Assembly: GCF_001548095.1 (NCBI RefSeq) | Contig: NZ_AP014815.1 | Location: 3,161,656 to 3,225,655 of the forward strand | DNA: 64,000 nucleotides | Direction of reading: 5' to 3' | Origin: Geminocystis sp. NIES-3708 | GTDB lineage: Bacteria > Cyanobacteriota > Cyanobacteriia > Cyanobacteriales > Cyanobacteriaceae | Part shown: positions 26,454 through 36,190 of the stretch, in pieces | Layout: the number at the start of each line of letters is the position of its first letter | Position numbering within the stretch: the first letter of the stretch is position 1 | Made by a program: the position numbers and the translations under genes | The notes under the pieces: model-generated | The model's database searches: none | The model's input: only the letters and a program-made list of their open reading frames with translations | Told to the model about the DNA's origin: nothing

Positions 26454-26566
26454 TATAGCAATCTTTAAATCATTAGTTAATAATTCAAGATAAAAAAATA
26501 AATCTGTAAATTTTACTATATCTGAAAGCTGATAGCTAAAAACTTACATACTAGGATTACGATATA
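26454..26566. repeat. Short inverted-repeat element, family 1, copy 2 (inverted)
   Basis: Ends TATAGCAATCT and GGATTACGATATA. The interior AATAAATCTGTAAATTTTAC is the reverse complement of the copy at 410-542, so this copy is inserted in the opposite orientation. About 113 bp, non-coding. Confidence 0.65.
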
Positions 26567-26627
26567 TTTATTATCTCTTTTTTATATTATTTTGTTTTTA
26601 TATATATACAATATTTAAAGTTTTCCT

Positions 26628-28151
26628 ATGAATTTTAGTTTATCTGAAGATGTCAAACAAAGATTATCTATAGTTGATAAAATATGGTTTGATTTACGTC
26701 ATATACAACCCAATGTTAATAATATTAATCCCGTAATTTTTTCCAGTCAAGAGAAGATTCTTGATATTGATTTTGATATAATTATCTGTGGAGGAACGTT
26801 AGGTATATTTTTAGCCACAACTTTACAAAAAAAAGGTTATAAAATAGCGGTAATTGAGAAAGGAATTCTACAAGGTAGAGATCAAGAATGGAATATTTCT
26901 CGTCATGAATTAAACTGTTTATTAGAATTAGAATTATTAACCCAAGAAGAATTAGAAATAATAATTGTCAGTGAATATAACCCTGCAAGAATAAGTTTTT
27001 ATGAAGGTTATGAATTATGGATTAAAAATGTATTAAATATTGGAGTTAGCCCTAAATTATTAATAAACAAAATTAAGGAAAAGTTTTTACAATTAGGAGG
27101 TTTTATTTTTGAAAATACTGTTTTTAATAATGCAATAGTAAAGGAAAATGGGGTCATTATTAAAACTAATAAACAAAAATTAAAAACTAAATTACTTATA
27201 GATAGTATGGGGCATTTTTCCCCCATCATTCAGCAATTAAGAAAAGGAGAAAAACCAGAAGGAGTTTGTTTAGTTGTTGGTAGTTGTGGGAAAGGATTTA
27301 CTAACAATGAAACTGGTGATTTAATTGTTTCATTTACTCCTATTCAAAATCAATGTCAATATTTTTGGGAGGCTTTTCCTGCGAAAGATGGGCGCACAAC
27401 TTACTTATTTACTTATCTTGATGCTCATCCTGATAGGATTAGTTTAACGGATTTGATGAATGAATATCTGCGATTATTACCAAAATATCAGCAAATAGAT
27501 TTAGAAAATATTGATTTTCAGCGTTTTTTATTTGGATTTTTCCCCGCCTATCGCCAAAGCCCAATTAAAATTAATTACAATAGAATATTAGCTGTTGGTG
27601 ATAGTAGTGGTAGTCAATCTCCCGTTAGTTTTGGTGGTTTTGGAGCGATGATGCGTCATTTAACCCGTTTAACCTACGCCATTGATTCTGCCTTAAAATA
27701 TGACACTCTGACAGAGAAAGATTTGGGTTTAATTCAACCCTATCAACCTAATATTTCCGTGACGTGGCTATTTCAAAAAACCATGAGTGTTGCCATAGAT
27801 GCCCAAATTAATCCCAACCAAATCAATAACTTAATGAGTGGCGTATTTGAGGTTATGGATAAATTAGGAGATGATGTGTTAAAGCCATTTTTACAAGATG
27901 TAGTGCAATTTTCTGGTTTAACAAAAACTCTTCCCCTCGTTAATCCGAAATTAGTATTACCTTTATTACCTCAAATTGGTTTACCAATTCTTCTCGATTG
28001 GTTGAAACATTATTCAAATTTGGGCATTTATAGTGGTTTATATCCTGTTGCTAAATCTTTACAACCTTTTATGAAAAATCTTACTCCTCAACAAAAATAT
28101 TATTATCATCGTTGGTTAGATATGTGGCAATATGGTGCGGGATTTAAGTAA
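26628..28151 (+). CDS. cruP: CruP-type FAD-dependent lycopene-cyclase paralogue
   Basis: A 507-residue flavoprotein. An FAD-binding Rossmann motif (DIIICGGTLGIFLATTLQKK, about 53-72) and GDSSGSQSPVSFGGFGAMMR near residue 325 (second FAD motif) define it. EWNISRHELNCLLELEL and YEGYELWIKNVLNIG match the cyanobacterial CruA/CruP family as I recall it, and the length fits CruP rather than the longer CruA. CruP relatives are linked to carotenoid metabolism and protection from oxidative stress; lycopene-cyclase activity of CruP itself is uncertain. Confidence 0.78.
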   Translation: MNFSLSEDVKQRLSIVDKIWFDLRHIQPNVNNINPVIFSSQEKILDIDFDIIICGGTLGIFLATTLQKKGYKIAVIEKGILQGRDQEWNISRHELNCLLELELLTQEELEIIIVSEYNPARISFYEGYELWIKNVLNIGVSPKLLINKIKEKFLQLGGFIFENTVFNNAIVKENGVIIKTNKQKLKTKLLIDSMGHFSPIIQQLRKGEKPEGVCLVVGSCGKGFTNNETGDLIVSFTPIQNQCQYFWEAFPAKDGRTTYLFTYLDAHPDRISLTDLMNEYLRLLPKYQQIDLENIDFQRFLFGFFPAYRQSPIKINYNRILAVGDSSGSQSPVSFGGFGAMMRHLTRLTYAIDSALKYDTLTEKDLGLIQPYQPNISVTWLFQKTMSVAIDAQINPNQINNLMSGVFEVMDKLGDDVLKPFLQDVVQFSGLTKTLPLVNPKLVLPLLPQIGLPILLDWLKHYSNLGIYSGLYPVAKSLQPFMKNLTPQQKYYYHRWLDMWQYGAGFK

Positions 28152-28154
28152 TCA

Positions 28155-28264
28155 TATAGCAATCCTACTATGTGAATTATTAGTTATTGGTTATTAGCTA
28201 TACTAAAACTTACAGATTTATTTTTTAATCTTTAACTATTCACAAATAATGTAAAGATTACCAT
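28155..28264. repeat. Short inverted-repeat element, family 1, copy 3 (right end decayed)
   Basis: The left end TATAGCAATCC is perfect and the interior TTACAGATTTATTTTTTAAT matches copy 1 in the same orientation. The right end (GATTACCAT) is degenerate. It occupies the first third of the 322-bp gap before nnr; the rest (28265-28473) is AT-rich, with only an AAGGAGGG site near 28433 and a possible leader. Confidence 0.6.
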
Positions 28265-28473
28265 GCAAACTTTTTAATAAATTAAAACCCCATTGAATTT
28301 ATATTTTTTAATTTTATGAATAATTAGTTTTTGTGGAGAAAATTATTCTAGTATTATATTATTTCTTAAATAAATATTAATTTTATCTTTTATAAAAAAC
28401 TTATTTACTATAAGAAAGCTATTATTGAGTTTAAGGAGGGTTAAATCTTGACGAAGGATAAAAGAAAAGCCTT

Positions 28474-30033
28474 ATGAATATTAATAACCTCAAAGAAGTA
28501 GTTATTACTGCGAATCAAATGCAGGAAATAGAGCGAAAAATGTTTGCACAAGGAATGCCAATTGCCAGTTTAATGGAAAAAGCTGCTTTATTATGTAGCC
28601 AAAAAATTAATCAAGATTATCCTTTGAATAATTATCAAAAAATTGGATTTTTAATCGGAAATGGTCATAATGGTGGTGATGGTTTAGTTATTGCGAGAGA
28701 ATTATTTTTAAAAAGTTATCAAGTTAAATTATACACTCCTTTAGCACATAAATCTAAAGATTTAACAGCCCAACATCTACAATATGCACACTATTTAGAA
28801 CTAGATTTTGTTAATAATATTAATGACTTAAAACATTGTGATTTAATTATTGATTGTTTTTTTGGATTTGGTTTAAATCGCCCTATAAATAATTTTTTAG
28901 CTGATGATATTTTATCTATTAATAGTTGGAAAAAATTAGTAATTAGTATCGATTTACCTTCAGGAATACATACTGATACTGGAGAAGTCTTAGGAGTTGC
29001 CATCAAAGCATCCCATACCCTCTGTTTAGGGTTATGGAAACTTGGTTTATTTCAATTTTTAGTGTGGCAATATACAGGAAAATTAGACATAATTGACATT
29101 GGTATTCCCGAAGATTTAATTAGTGCAATAATTAATAAATCTCCCACTATAAAAATAATCACCTCAGGAAAAGTTAAAGCCGTTTTACCTATACCCCGCG
29201 CTATTAATACTCATAAATATAAACAAGGTAATTTACTTTTAATTTGTGGCTCTCAAAAATATGCTGGAGCGGCTTTATTATCAGGATATGGTGCAAAAAC
29301 TAGCGGTGTCGGAATGCTAACTTTAGCTGTGCCAGAATCTTTGAGAATGCTTATTCTTAATCATCTTCCTTTTGCTTTAGTTATTGGTTTATCTGAGACT
29401 AATATAGAAACCTTCCCTTCTGAAGAAATGTTATCTTTAAATAAGTATGATACCATTGTTTTTGGCATGGGTATTTCACAACAAGATAATTATGTTATAG
29501 AACAATTATTTGAGCAAATATTAAATAGTGAAAAAACATTAATCATCGATGCTGATGGTTTTTATTACTTATTAAAAAATAATTTTTTAGAATTATTATC
29601 TAATAGAAAATATCCTACAATTTTAACACCTCATGATGGAGAATTTAAGCGTTTATTTCCTGATTTAGACTTAAATAAAGATCGTTTTATAACATTACAA
29701 AAAGCAGCTAAAAGAATTAATAGCACGATTTTATTAAAAGGAACAAAAACGATGATAAGTTATAAAGGCGAAAAAAATTGGATTATAAATGAAAGTACTT
29801 CTGCATTAGCTAGAGGCGGAAGTGGAGATGTCTTAAGTGGATTTATTGGCGGTTTAATCGCACAAACAGATTTAAGTCAACATTCTATTGATGAGGTTGT
29901 TGCTACGGCAGGATGGTTGCATCAACGGGGAGGAATTTTGGCGGCAAAAAATCATACTCAAATGGGTGTCGATGGGGTTACTTTAGCTGATTATATCAAT
30001 AAGGCAATAAAGCAATTAACAATTGACAATTAA
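28474..30033 (+). CDS. nnr: Bifunctional NAD(P)H-hydrate epimerase / dehydratase
   Basis: A 519-residue two-domain repair enzyme. The N-terminal epimerase domain (about 1-215) has MPIASLMEKAA, FLIGNGHNGGDGLVIARELF and SIDLPSGIHTDTGE. The C-terminal dehydratase domain (about 235-515) has LLICGSQKYAGAALLS, LTPHDGEFKRLFP, ILLKGTKTMI and ARGGSGDVLSGFIGGLIAQ. It reconverts damaged NADHX/NADPHX to NAD(P)H. Length is normal for the fused bacterial form. Confidence 0.93.
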   Translation: MNINNLKEVVITANQMQEIERKMFAQGMPIASLMEKAALLCSQKINQDYPLNNYQKIGFLIGNGHNGGDGLVIARELFLKSYQVKLYTPLAHKSKDLTAQHLQYAHYLELDFVNNINDLKHCDLIIDCFFGFGLNRPINNFLADDILSINSWKKLVISIDLPSGIHTDTGEVLGVAIKASHTLCLGLWKLGLFQFLVWQYTGKLDIIDIGIPEDLISAIINKSPTIKIITSGKVKAVLPIPRAINTHKYKQGNLLLICGSQKYAGAALLSGYGAKTSGVGMLTLAVPESLRMLILNHLPFALVIGLSETNIETFPSEEMLSLNKYDTIVFGMGISQQDNYVIEQLFEQILNSEKTLIIDADGFYYLLKNNFLELLSNRKYPTILTPHDGEFKRLFPDLDLNKDRFITLQKAAKRINSTILLKGTKTMISYKGEKNWIINESTSALARGGSGDVLSGFIGGLIAQTDLSQHSIDEVVATAGWLHQRGGILAAKNHTQMGVDGVTLADYINKAIKQLTIDN

Positions 30034-30074
30034 ATAGGTAATTATTATAGTTTCGGAGAGGTTTTTCTACATTT

Positions 30075-30530
30075 TTACCCATTTTTAAGAATTTTAATTT
30101 CTTCCGTTAATTTGGCAATATATTTGGCTTGGCTTCTTAGAGTTAATTGTGTCATAACTCTTGTCAATAGCTCTGGTTTTTTGAAAGGTTTGGTTACGTA
30201 ATCTGAAGCACCCATACTATAAGCTTGTATTAAATGATGTTCTTCTTGACTGGCGGTAAGAAAAATAACGGGAATATCTTTATATTGAGGGTTAGATTTG
30301 ATCTTTTCGCATACTTCTAAACCACTCATATCAGGCATCATTAAGTCTAATAAAATTAAGTCAGGAGTTAATACGGTTAATCTTTCCAAAGCATCTCTAC
30401 CACTTAAGGCAAAGCTCGTTTGATAATTTTCTGCTTCGAGAATGAAGGTTAAGAGTTTTAAATTTTGTTTTAAATCATCTACTATTAAAATAATTGATTC
30501 TTCGTGATTAATTAATTCTGATGAATACAT
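30075..30530 (-). CDS. Stand-alone response regulator (receiver domain)
   Basis: A 151-residue single receiver domain: acidic pair in LIVDDLKQN, phospho-Asp in LLDLMMPDMSGLE, LTAS and the conserved Lys in VTKPFKKPEL. A short C-terminal helix (QAKYIAKLTEEIKILKN) could be a dimerisation or docking element. There is no output domain and no adjacent kinase. The ATG at 30530 is used in place of the in-frame TTG at 30536. It converges on nnr with a 41-bp gap. Confidence 0.88.
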   Translation of the reverse strand: MYSSELINHEESIILIVDDLKQNLKLLTFILEAENYQTSFALSGRDALERLTVLTPDLILLDLMMPDMSGLEVCEKIKSNPQYKDIPVIFLTASQEEHHLIQAYSMGASDYVTKPFKKPELLTRVMTQLTLRSQAKYIAKLTEEIKILKNG

Positions 30531-30536
30531 GGTCAA

Positions 30537-30952
30537 ATTTAGATGGTGGAGATTATAGCATTAAAGTTGTCAAAAAGATTATCCATTAATGGACTACATT
30601 AATTATTTAGTCTTCTTTAATCTTACCTTGATTAAGCCATACAATTCCATCAACAAATATCTGTCTGCTATCTCTTATTCACATAAAATTATATTAATCA
30701 TTAGACTTTTTTCAGAAGTCAGGCAATGGGTAATAGGCAATGGGTAATGATAATAACAATTGATGATTTCTAAACAAGAATTGATTTAAAATTTCTTTTT
30801 TCCCAGATGTCCATTGATGATTTAGATTCTTTATAAGAAATTTGAGTGTCACCTCATTATCAATTATCTATAATCAATATATAATTATTTTGGTTAGGTA
30901 ATAACTGTCAAAATAGTCATCATTAACATTTAAAGATAAGGGTAAGTTTATC
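30537..30952. other. Intergenic stretch with a heptamer repeat run
   Basis: The 416-bp gap holds GGCAATGGGTAATAGGCAAT at 30722-30741, part of the heptamer family also seen in the kai operon. A 20-codon minus-strand stub at about 30610-30675, ending IFVDGIVWLNQGKIKED, looks protein-like but is too short to call. Otherwise I see only AT-rich DNA. Confidence 0.5.
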
Positions 30953-31363
30953 ATGGGATATGCCAATGTTTTTACAAAACTAGATCAAGATATATCAACT
31001 CAAATTAAACATTTACAAGCTAAACAACAAGAATTAATTGAAAAGAAAAAAAATTTATTGGCAACTAAGCAAAAAATACAAGGTTTTCTTACCGATGCTC
31101 AAGAAATTAAAAATATTCTAGCATCTCAACCAGAATTAGTTAAATCCGTTGAAAGTGAATTAAATAAAATTTTTACTATAGATAGTCAACCTAAATTACC
31201 TATCAAAAAAGAAGCTATTTTACCCACTAATCTTGAATATTCTGATTCTGAAACTCACGATAATAAAATTGATGATAATAATAATAATCTCGAATCACAA
31301 GAGGAAGAATCTCTTAAAATTTTTAAATTTATTGATACTCAAGGGAAAAATACTTCTTTTTAA
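30953..31363 (+). CDS. Coiled-coil protein of unknown function
   Basis: A 136-residue hydrophilic protein. Residues 8-70 form a long amphipathic helix (LQAKQQELIEKKKNLLATKQ). An acidic Asn/Asp/Glu-rich linker (about 95-120) follows, then a short conserved-looking end FKFIDTQGKN. Not recognised. Start supported by GGGTAAG upstream. It precedes dapB by 77 bp. Confidence 0.6.
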   Translation: MGYANVFTKLDQDISTQIKHLQAKQQELIEKKKNLLATKQKIQGFLTDAQEIKNILASQPELVKSVESELNKIFTIDSQPKLPIKKEAILPTNLEYSDSETHDNKIDDNNNNLESQEEESLKIFKFIDTQGKNTSF

Positions 31364-31440
31364 TACTTGACAATGAATAGTTAATAGTTGATAGTTAATA
31401 GTTGCTCATTTTCCTTTCCCATTAATATTAAAATTTATTT

Positions 31441-32268
31441 ATGAATCAAGAAAATTTAATTCCCGTAGTTGTCAATGGCGCTGGTGGCAAAATGGGAAAA
31501 GAAGTTATCAAAGCGATCGCTTCAGCTAATGATATGATCTTAGTGGGTGCAATCGATCAAAATCCTGCATTATTGGGGCAAGATGTAGGTTTAGTGGCAG
31601 GTTGTGGAGAATTAGAAATTCCCATTCTTAACGATTTACAAAGCGTTTTAGTTTTGGCTACCCAATATAAAATACAAGGGGTAATGGTTGATTTTACTCA
31701 TCCCGATAGTGTTTATGAAAATGTAAGAAGTGCGATCGCCTATGGAATACGTCCTGTAGTTGGTACAACAGGACTATCATCTGAACAAATCCAAGATTTA
31801 GCTGATTTTGCAGACAAAGCTACTACGGGAGTATTAATTATCCCTAATTTTTCTATTGGTATGGTTTTAATGCAACAAGCCGCCATCCAAGCGGCACAAT
31901 ATTTTGATCATGTAGAGATTATTGAATTACATCATAATCAAAAAGCTGATGCACCCAGTGGCACAGCCATTAAAACCGCTGAAATGTTATCAGATTTGGG
32001 TAAAACTTATAATCCTCAATTAGTAAAAGAAACAGAAAATTTAGAAGGTGCAAGGGGTAGTATTTGCGGTGATAATATTCGTATTCATAGTGTGCGTTTA
32101 CCCGGCTTAATTGCTCATCAAGAAATCATTTTTGGCGCACAAGGACAAATTTATACCTTACGTCATGATACCAGTGATCGATCCTGTTATATGCAAGGAG
32201 TATTATTATCTATCCGCAAAATTGTGGAATTAAAATCTTTAGTGTATGGCTTAGAAAAAATATTATAA
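31441..32268 (+). CDS. dapB: 4-hydroxy-tetrahydrodipicolinate reductase
   Basis: A 275-residue DapB of the lysine/diaminopimelate pathway. NAD(P)-binding motif [13 protein letters not shown] (about 10-22), [20 protein letters not shown], and the catalytic [15 protein letters not shown] segment. It supplies diaminopimelate for peptidoglycan as well as lysine. Two HIP1 octamers lie inside the gene. Confidence 0.95.
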   Translation: MNQENLIPVVVNGAGGKMGKEVIKAIASANDMILVGAIDQNPALLGQDVGLVAGCGELEIPILNDLQSVLVLATQYKIQGVMVDFTHPDSVYENVRSAIAYGIRPVVGTTGLSSEQIQDLADFADKATTGVLIIPNFSIGMVLMQQAAIQAAQYFDHVEIIELHHNQKADAPSGTAIKTAEMLSDLGKTYNPQLVKETENLEGARGSICGDNIRIHSVRLPGLIAHQEIIFGAQGQIYTLRHDTSDRSCYMQGVLLSIRKIVELKSLVYGLEKIL

Positions 32269-32313
32269 AGAACAAAAGTAAAAAATCAACTACAATTATC
32301 AATTACAAATTGT

Positions 32314-32520
32314 TCATTGTTCATTGTTAACTGTTAACCACCATTCTCCTAAATTCATAACATCTTGATGAATATCTTTTAATTGAATTAAATATTCATC
32401 AGGAGAAAGAAATTGTTTATTTTCTTCTAGTTTTTTGAGTCTTATTTGTGCTAATAACCAAGGTTTAGAAATGCCATCAATGCTTTCAATATATTTTGCT
32501 AAATCTTCACTATTTACCAT
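32314..32520 (-). CDS. Small conserved-type protein, unknown function
   Basis: A 68-residue acidic, helical protein with no membrane segment or signal peptide; motifs include GISKPWLLAQIRL, LSPDEYLIQL and MNLGEWWL. It looks coding because of normal composition, an ATG start and its isolated position between convergent and divergent neighbours. I do not recognise it. Confidence 0.55.
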   Translation of the reverse strand: MVNSEDLAKYIESIDGISKPWLLAQIRLKKLEENKQFLSPDEYLIQLKDIHQDVMNLGEWWLTVNNEQ

Positions 32521-32558
32521 AAAAAATATTTATTTAATTATTATTATTTAATCAAGAA

Positions 32559-33902
32559 ATGTTAGAACTTTTATCTTTTTTTATTCCTATCAATACTCCT
32601 ATTTTTTACAGTCAAAATGTTGCTCAAAATAATGAAATAATTGCTGAAGAAAATAATATTTTACGCCCATTATCCGGACAATTAAATAAAATACCCGTAT
32701 TTAATAGTAATAGTCCAGAATTAGTATTAGGAGAAGGAATTTTACTTTCTACTTTTCCTAAGGATAACAAAAATCATCCCGAAGCACACTTAAACTTTGG
32801 CTTTCAAGGAAGATTTGATATTTTTGCCCATCACGTAGCTAAGCCATCAACAGAAAATGATAAAAGGACTTTATACTTAGGCATTATTATACATAATCCT
32901 TCCTCAGAAACTGTAACGGTTAACACATTTGAAGCCGCTAGTTATCTAAGTCAACCCGATGCACCTTTTATAACTTTACCCTCAAAAGCAGAAGGAAGTA
33001 ACATCTATGCAGGACCAGGTAGTCGAGTTATGGGAGATATTTTACAAAAGAAACGTCAAGAAACATTCTCGTCAGAAATAATAATTCCTGCAGGAGAAAG
33101 TAAAATGTTACTAAATTTGCCAATTCCTGTACAAACTTTAACACCGCCCATTAACGGACGTTCTACCTATATGAGATTATATAGTAGTGGGAAAGTATAT
33201 TTAGCTAGTTTAGCCATGTATCAAGACACTGAAGACAATCCGCCAAGTCTTTCTCAATGGCAACAGCTTTTAGAAAATCAATCATTATCCTCTCCTCGTG
33301 ACTTACCGCCAACCCCACCAGAAGCATCAGGAAAAAGAATTTATGGCAGAGTGGCAGGAGTTTCTGAGGGTAATTTATGGAAAACTGACTTAACAGATTC
33401 TTCTTCAAATCAAATCCTGACGATTCCCGACTCTGGAGAAGCGTTTTCTTATGGTTTAAGTACTTTAATTGGTGGTACATTAGGAACTAATCAAGTTCAA
33501 ACTGCACCTATGTTAGTGAGATACCCAGACACAGCTTATAGTGCTCACGGTAATTATGGGGTACAGTATAGCCTAACTTTACCCTTATTTAACCCTAACA
33601 AAGAAAATAAAATTGTTAATATAGCCATTTCGACACCTGTTAAACAAGATATCCTTGGCGTTAATTTTTTAAATCCTCTGCCGACACAAACATTTTTTCG
33701 AGGTTTAGTACAAGTTAAATATAATGATGATAATAACATTCCTCGTTTAAAATACTTTCATTTAGTACAAAAAAGAGGAGAAAAAGGCGAAAATTTAGTC
33801 ACTTTAACGATGCCTCCCCAGTCACAAAAATTAGTATCCGTTGATTTTCTTTATCCTCCTGATGCTACTCCTCCACAAATTTTGACAGTTACTACTGAAT
33901 AA
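32559..33902 (+). CDS. DUF3370 family protein
   Basis: A 447-residue, probably exported protein of the cyanobacterial DUF3370 family. The N-terminus (MLELLSFFIPINTPIFYSQN) is hydrophobic and resembles a signal peptide. Characteristic stretches are LRPLSGQLNKIPVFNSNSPE, FGFQGRFDIFAHHVAK, YAGPGSRVMGDIL and the C-terminal PDATPPQILTV. The domain is beta-rich; function unknown, probably envelope-associated. Confidence 0.75.
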   Translation: MLELLSFFIPINTPIFYSQNVAQNNEIIAEENNILRPLSGQLNKIPVFNSNSPELVLGEGILLSTFPKDNKNHPEAHLNFGFQGRFDIFAHHVAKPSTENDKRTLYLGIIIHNPSSETVTVNTFEAASYLSQPDAPFITLPSKAEGSNIYAGPGSRVMGDILQKKRQETFSSEIIIPAGESKMLLNLPIPVQTLTPPINGRSTYMRLYSSGKVYLASLAMYQDTEDNPPSLSQWQQLLENQSLSSPRDLPPTPPEASGKRIYGRVAGVSEGNLWKTDLTDSSSNQILTIPDSGEAFSYGLSTLIGGTLGTNQVQTAPMLVRYPDTAYSAHGNYGVQYSLTLPLFNPNKENKIVNIAISTPVKQDILGVNFLNPLPTQTFFRGLVQVKYNDDNNIPRLKYFHLVQKRGEKGENLVTLTMPPQSQKLVSVDFLYPPDATPPQILTVTTE

Positions 33903-34018
33903 TCTATTGTATGCTTGATATTTAATATTAATTACTTTTTTTCTCTTTTTTAGTAGTAATTTTAATGAATAAAACAATTAAAATATAGTTAGTTATTGTT
34001 ATTAAAACAAAAAAAACA

Positions 34019-35383
34019 ATGTCTATCGCCACTATCAACCCATTTAACGGGGAAACTTTACAAACTTTTACACCTTTAACCGGCAAAGAAATTGAGCAAA
34101 AATTAGCTTTAGCTGTCTCTGCTTTTGAAGATTATCGTCTCACATCCTTAGAATTTCGTGGAGAAAAATTATTTAAAGCGGCTGAAATTTTGGAAAGCAA
34201 CACAGAAAAATACGCACAATTAATGACGATAGAAATGGGAAAACCCATCAAACAAGGTATAGCAGAAATTAATAAATGTGCTTCTGTTTGCCGATATTAT
34301 GGAGAAAATGGGGCAAAATTTTTAACTCCTAAATATATTGATACTGATGCTAGTAAAAGTTATGTTATCTATCAACCATTAGGTGCAATTTTAGCGGTGA
34401 TGCCCTGGAATTTTCCTTTTTGGCAAGTATTTCGTTTTCTATCTCCTAATTTAATGGCTGGAAATGTAGGATTACTTAAACATGCTTCTAATGTGCCTCA
34501 ATGTGCTTTAGCTATTGAATCTATTCTATTATCTGCTGGTTTTCCTGAAGGGGTTTTTCAAACTTTACTCATCCAATCTTCTCAGGTGGAATCGGTTTTA
34601 AGAGATAGTCGAGTCAAAGCAGTTACCCTTACTGGTAGTGAATTAGCAGGGAAAAATGTTGCTTCTATCGCCGGGGATAAATTGAAGAAATCCGTGTTAG
34701 AATTAGGCGGCAGTGATCCTTTTATCGTTTTGGATGATGCCAATATAGAGGAAGCCGCAGAAGTGGCAGTTATGGCTAGAATCTTAAATAATGGACAAAC
34801 TTGTATTGCCGCTAAAAGATTTATCTTGCATAATGCGATCGCTGATAAGTTTCAAGAATTATTATTAGAAAAATATCAAAATCTCAAAATGGGAAATCCC
34901 TTAGATAATACCATAGATATAGGTCCTTTAGCAACTCCTACTATTTGTCAAGAAATTGCGAATCAAGTCAAAAAAACCATTGAAATGGGTGCAAAATCAT
35001 TAATTGGTGGGAAAATCTTAAATGGGAAAGGTAACTTTTATCCGCCGACAATTTTGACGGATATTCCTGTAAACTCTCCCGGGATGAGTGAAGAATTTTT
35101 TGGTCCTGTGGCGTTATTATTTAGAGTAAGTAATCTTAAAGAAGCAATAGAATTAGCTAATAAAACTTTATTTGGTTTAGGTGCATCAATTTGGACAAAT
35201 AGCGAAGAAAATATTAAAATAGCTGTCAGAGATATAGAATCAGGAGCATTGTTTATTAATGGTTTAGTAAAATCTGATCCTCGTTTACCATTTGGAGGAA
35301 TAAAACAATCAGGATATGGCAGAGAATTAAGCATAGAGGGAATACAAGAATTTGTCAATATTAAAACCGTTTGGCAAAAATAA
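34019..35383 (+). CDS. gabD: NAD(P)-dependent succinate-semialdehyde dehydrogenase
   Basis: A 454-residue aldehyde dehydrogenase. The catalytic cysteine is in NNGQTCIAAKR, the glutamate in LELGGSDPF, the cofactor loop in TLTGSELAGKNVA, and MPWNFPFWQ is the substrate-channel motif. The sequence type and TIEMGKPIKQ..E..K match the short SSADH group that closes the cyanobacterial TCA cycle via succinic semialdehyde. No 2-oxoglutarate decarboxylase gene is adjacent. Confidence 0.85.
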   Translation: MSIATINPFNGETLQTFTPLTGKEIEQKLALAVSAFEDYRLTSLEFRGEKLFKAAEILESNTEKYAQLMTIEMGKPIKQGIAEINKCASVCRYYGENGAKFLTPKYIDTDASKSYVIYQPLGAILAVMPWNFPFWQVFRFLSPNLMAGNVGLLKHASNVPQCALAIESILLSAGFPEGVFQTLLIQSSQVESVLRDSRVKAVTLTGSELAGKNVASIAGDKLKKSVLELGGSDPFIVLDDANIEEAAEVAVMARILNNGQTCIAAKRFILHNAIADKFQELLLEKYQNLKMGNPLDNTIDIGPLATPTICQEIANQVKKTIEMGAKSLIGGKILNGKGNFYPPTILTDIPVNSPGMSEEFFGPVALLFRVSNLKEAIELANKTLFGLGASIWTNSEENIKIAVRDIESGALFINGLVKSDPRLPFGGIKQSGYGRELSIEGIQEFVNIKTVWQK

Positions 35384-35646
35384 TTACAGGTAAGTAATGA
35401 CGCACCAAGTAACAGTTTTTTATTTTTTGCTAATTCTAAAAAATATAAATAAAATAGGTTTTAGTGTCTTGAAAAATAAATCTTATTTCATAAGTATTTC
35501 TAGTATTTTTTATCTATTATAGTCATCACTAGCACTTTTTTATCAAACTTTAATTGTCTATTGTGCCAAATGTTAAATATGCTGATGAAGTTTAGTAGAG
35601 ATAAAGTAAAATAAACTGATATTAACGTTACAAAATTTTTTTTACT

Positions 35647-36174
35647 TTGACTATTTTTAGAGATTTAGAAACACAATTAAAATGTGAAATAGAGATTAAA
35701 CATCTAAATTTTGACAACAACGAGTATATAATAAACCATATAGATAAATTATTACCTGATTGGAAAACATATCCTAAAACAATAATTTTTCTATTCTTTG
35801 AGTGTAAATATTCTTTAGATGGTAGTGATTTAATCCAAGAACAATTAGAAAAAGACAGATTATTATTAAAGTTTAATCAATTAGGTTATCAATTTTATTC
35901 TCTTTGTCAAAAACAAGGAATTTTATCAGAAATTATCTGTCCAAAAAATGGTACTCCTCAATATTCTACTAAAGGAAAACAAATATTTAGCATTCAACAA
36001 TTAATCCTACGATATTTACCTTCATTAAGGGTAAAATCAAATCAATGTGGAATAATTCATCCATTATGGAATCAAGCTGTTTATCCTTGTTTGATGTTAT
36101 CGTTAGGTGACGTTGAAAACATTATCCCTGTAATTGAACAAATAACTCAACCAATTTTTGACCTAGAAATGTAA
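35647..36174 (+). CDS. MMADHC-like (methylmalonic aciduria/homocystinuria type D-like) protein
   Basis: A 175-residue protein. The patterns LLPDWKTYPKTIIFLFFECK, EKDRLLLKFNQLGYQFYSLC, a DPxTG-like CPKNGTPQYSTKG and HPLWNQAVYPCLMLSLG match cyanobacterial proteins annotated after human MMADHC, a cobalamin-trafficking protein. No experimental function is known to me in cyanobacteria. The only start is TTG at 35647; there is no ATG near the 5' end. It converges on the flavin reductase with a 16-bp gap. The 263-bp gap before it shows nothing recognisable. Confidence 0.6.
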   Translation: MTIFRDLETQLKCEIEIKHLNFDNNEYIINHIDKLLPDWKTYPKTIIFLFFECKYSLDGSDLIQEQLEKDRLLLKFNQLGYQFYSLCQKQGILSEIICPKNGTPQYSTKGKQIFSIQQLILRYLPSLRVKSNQCGIIHPLWNQAVYPCLMLSLGDVENIIPVIEQITQPIFDLEM

Positions 36175-36190
36175 CTAAGTTTTAATATAA

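Noticed and set aside
30610-30675. 20-codon minus-strand stub ending IFVDGIVWLNQGKIKED
   Set aside because: It looks protein-like but is too short, has no start codon and cannot be assigned to a gene.
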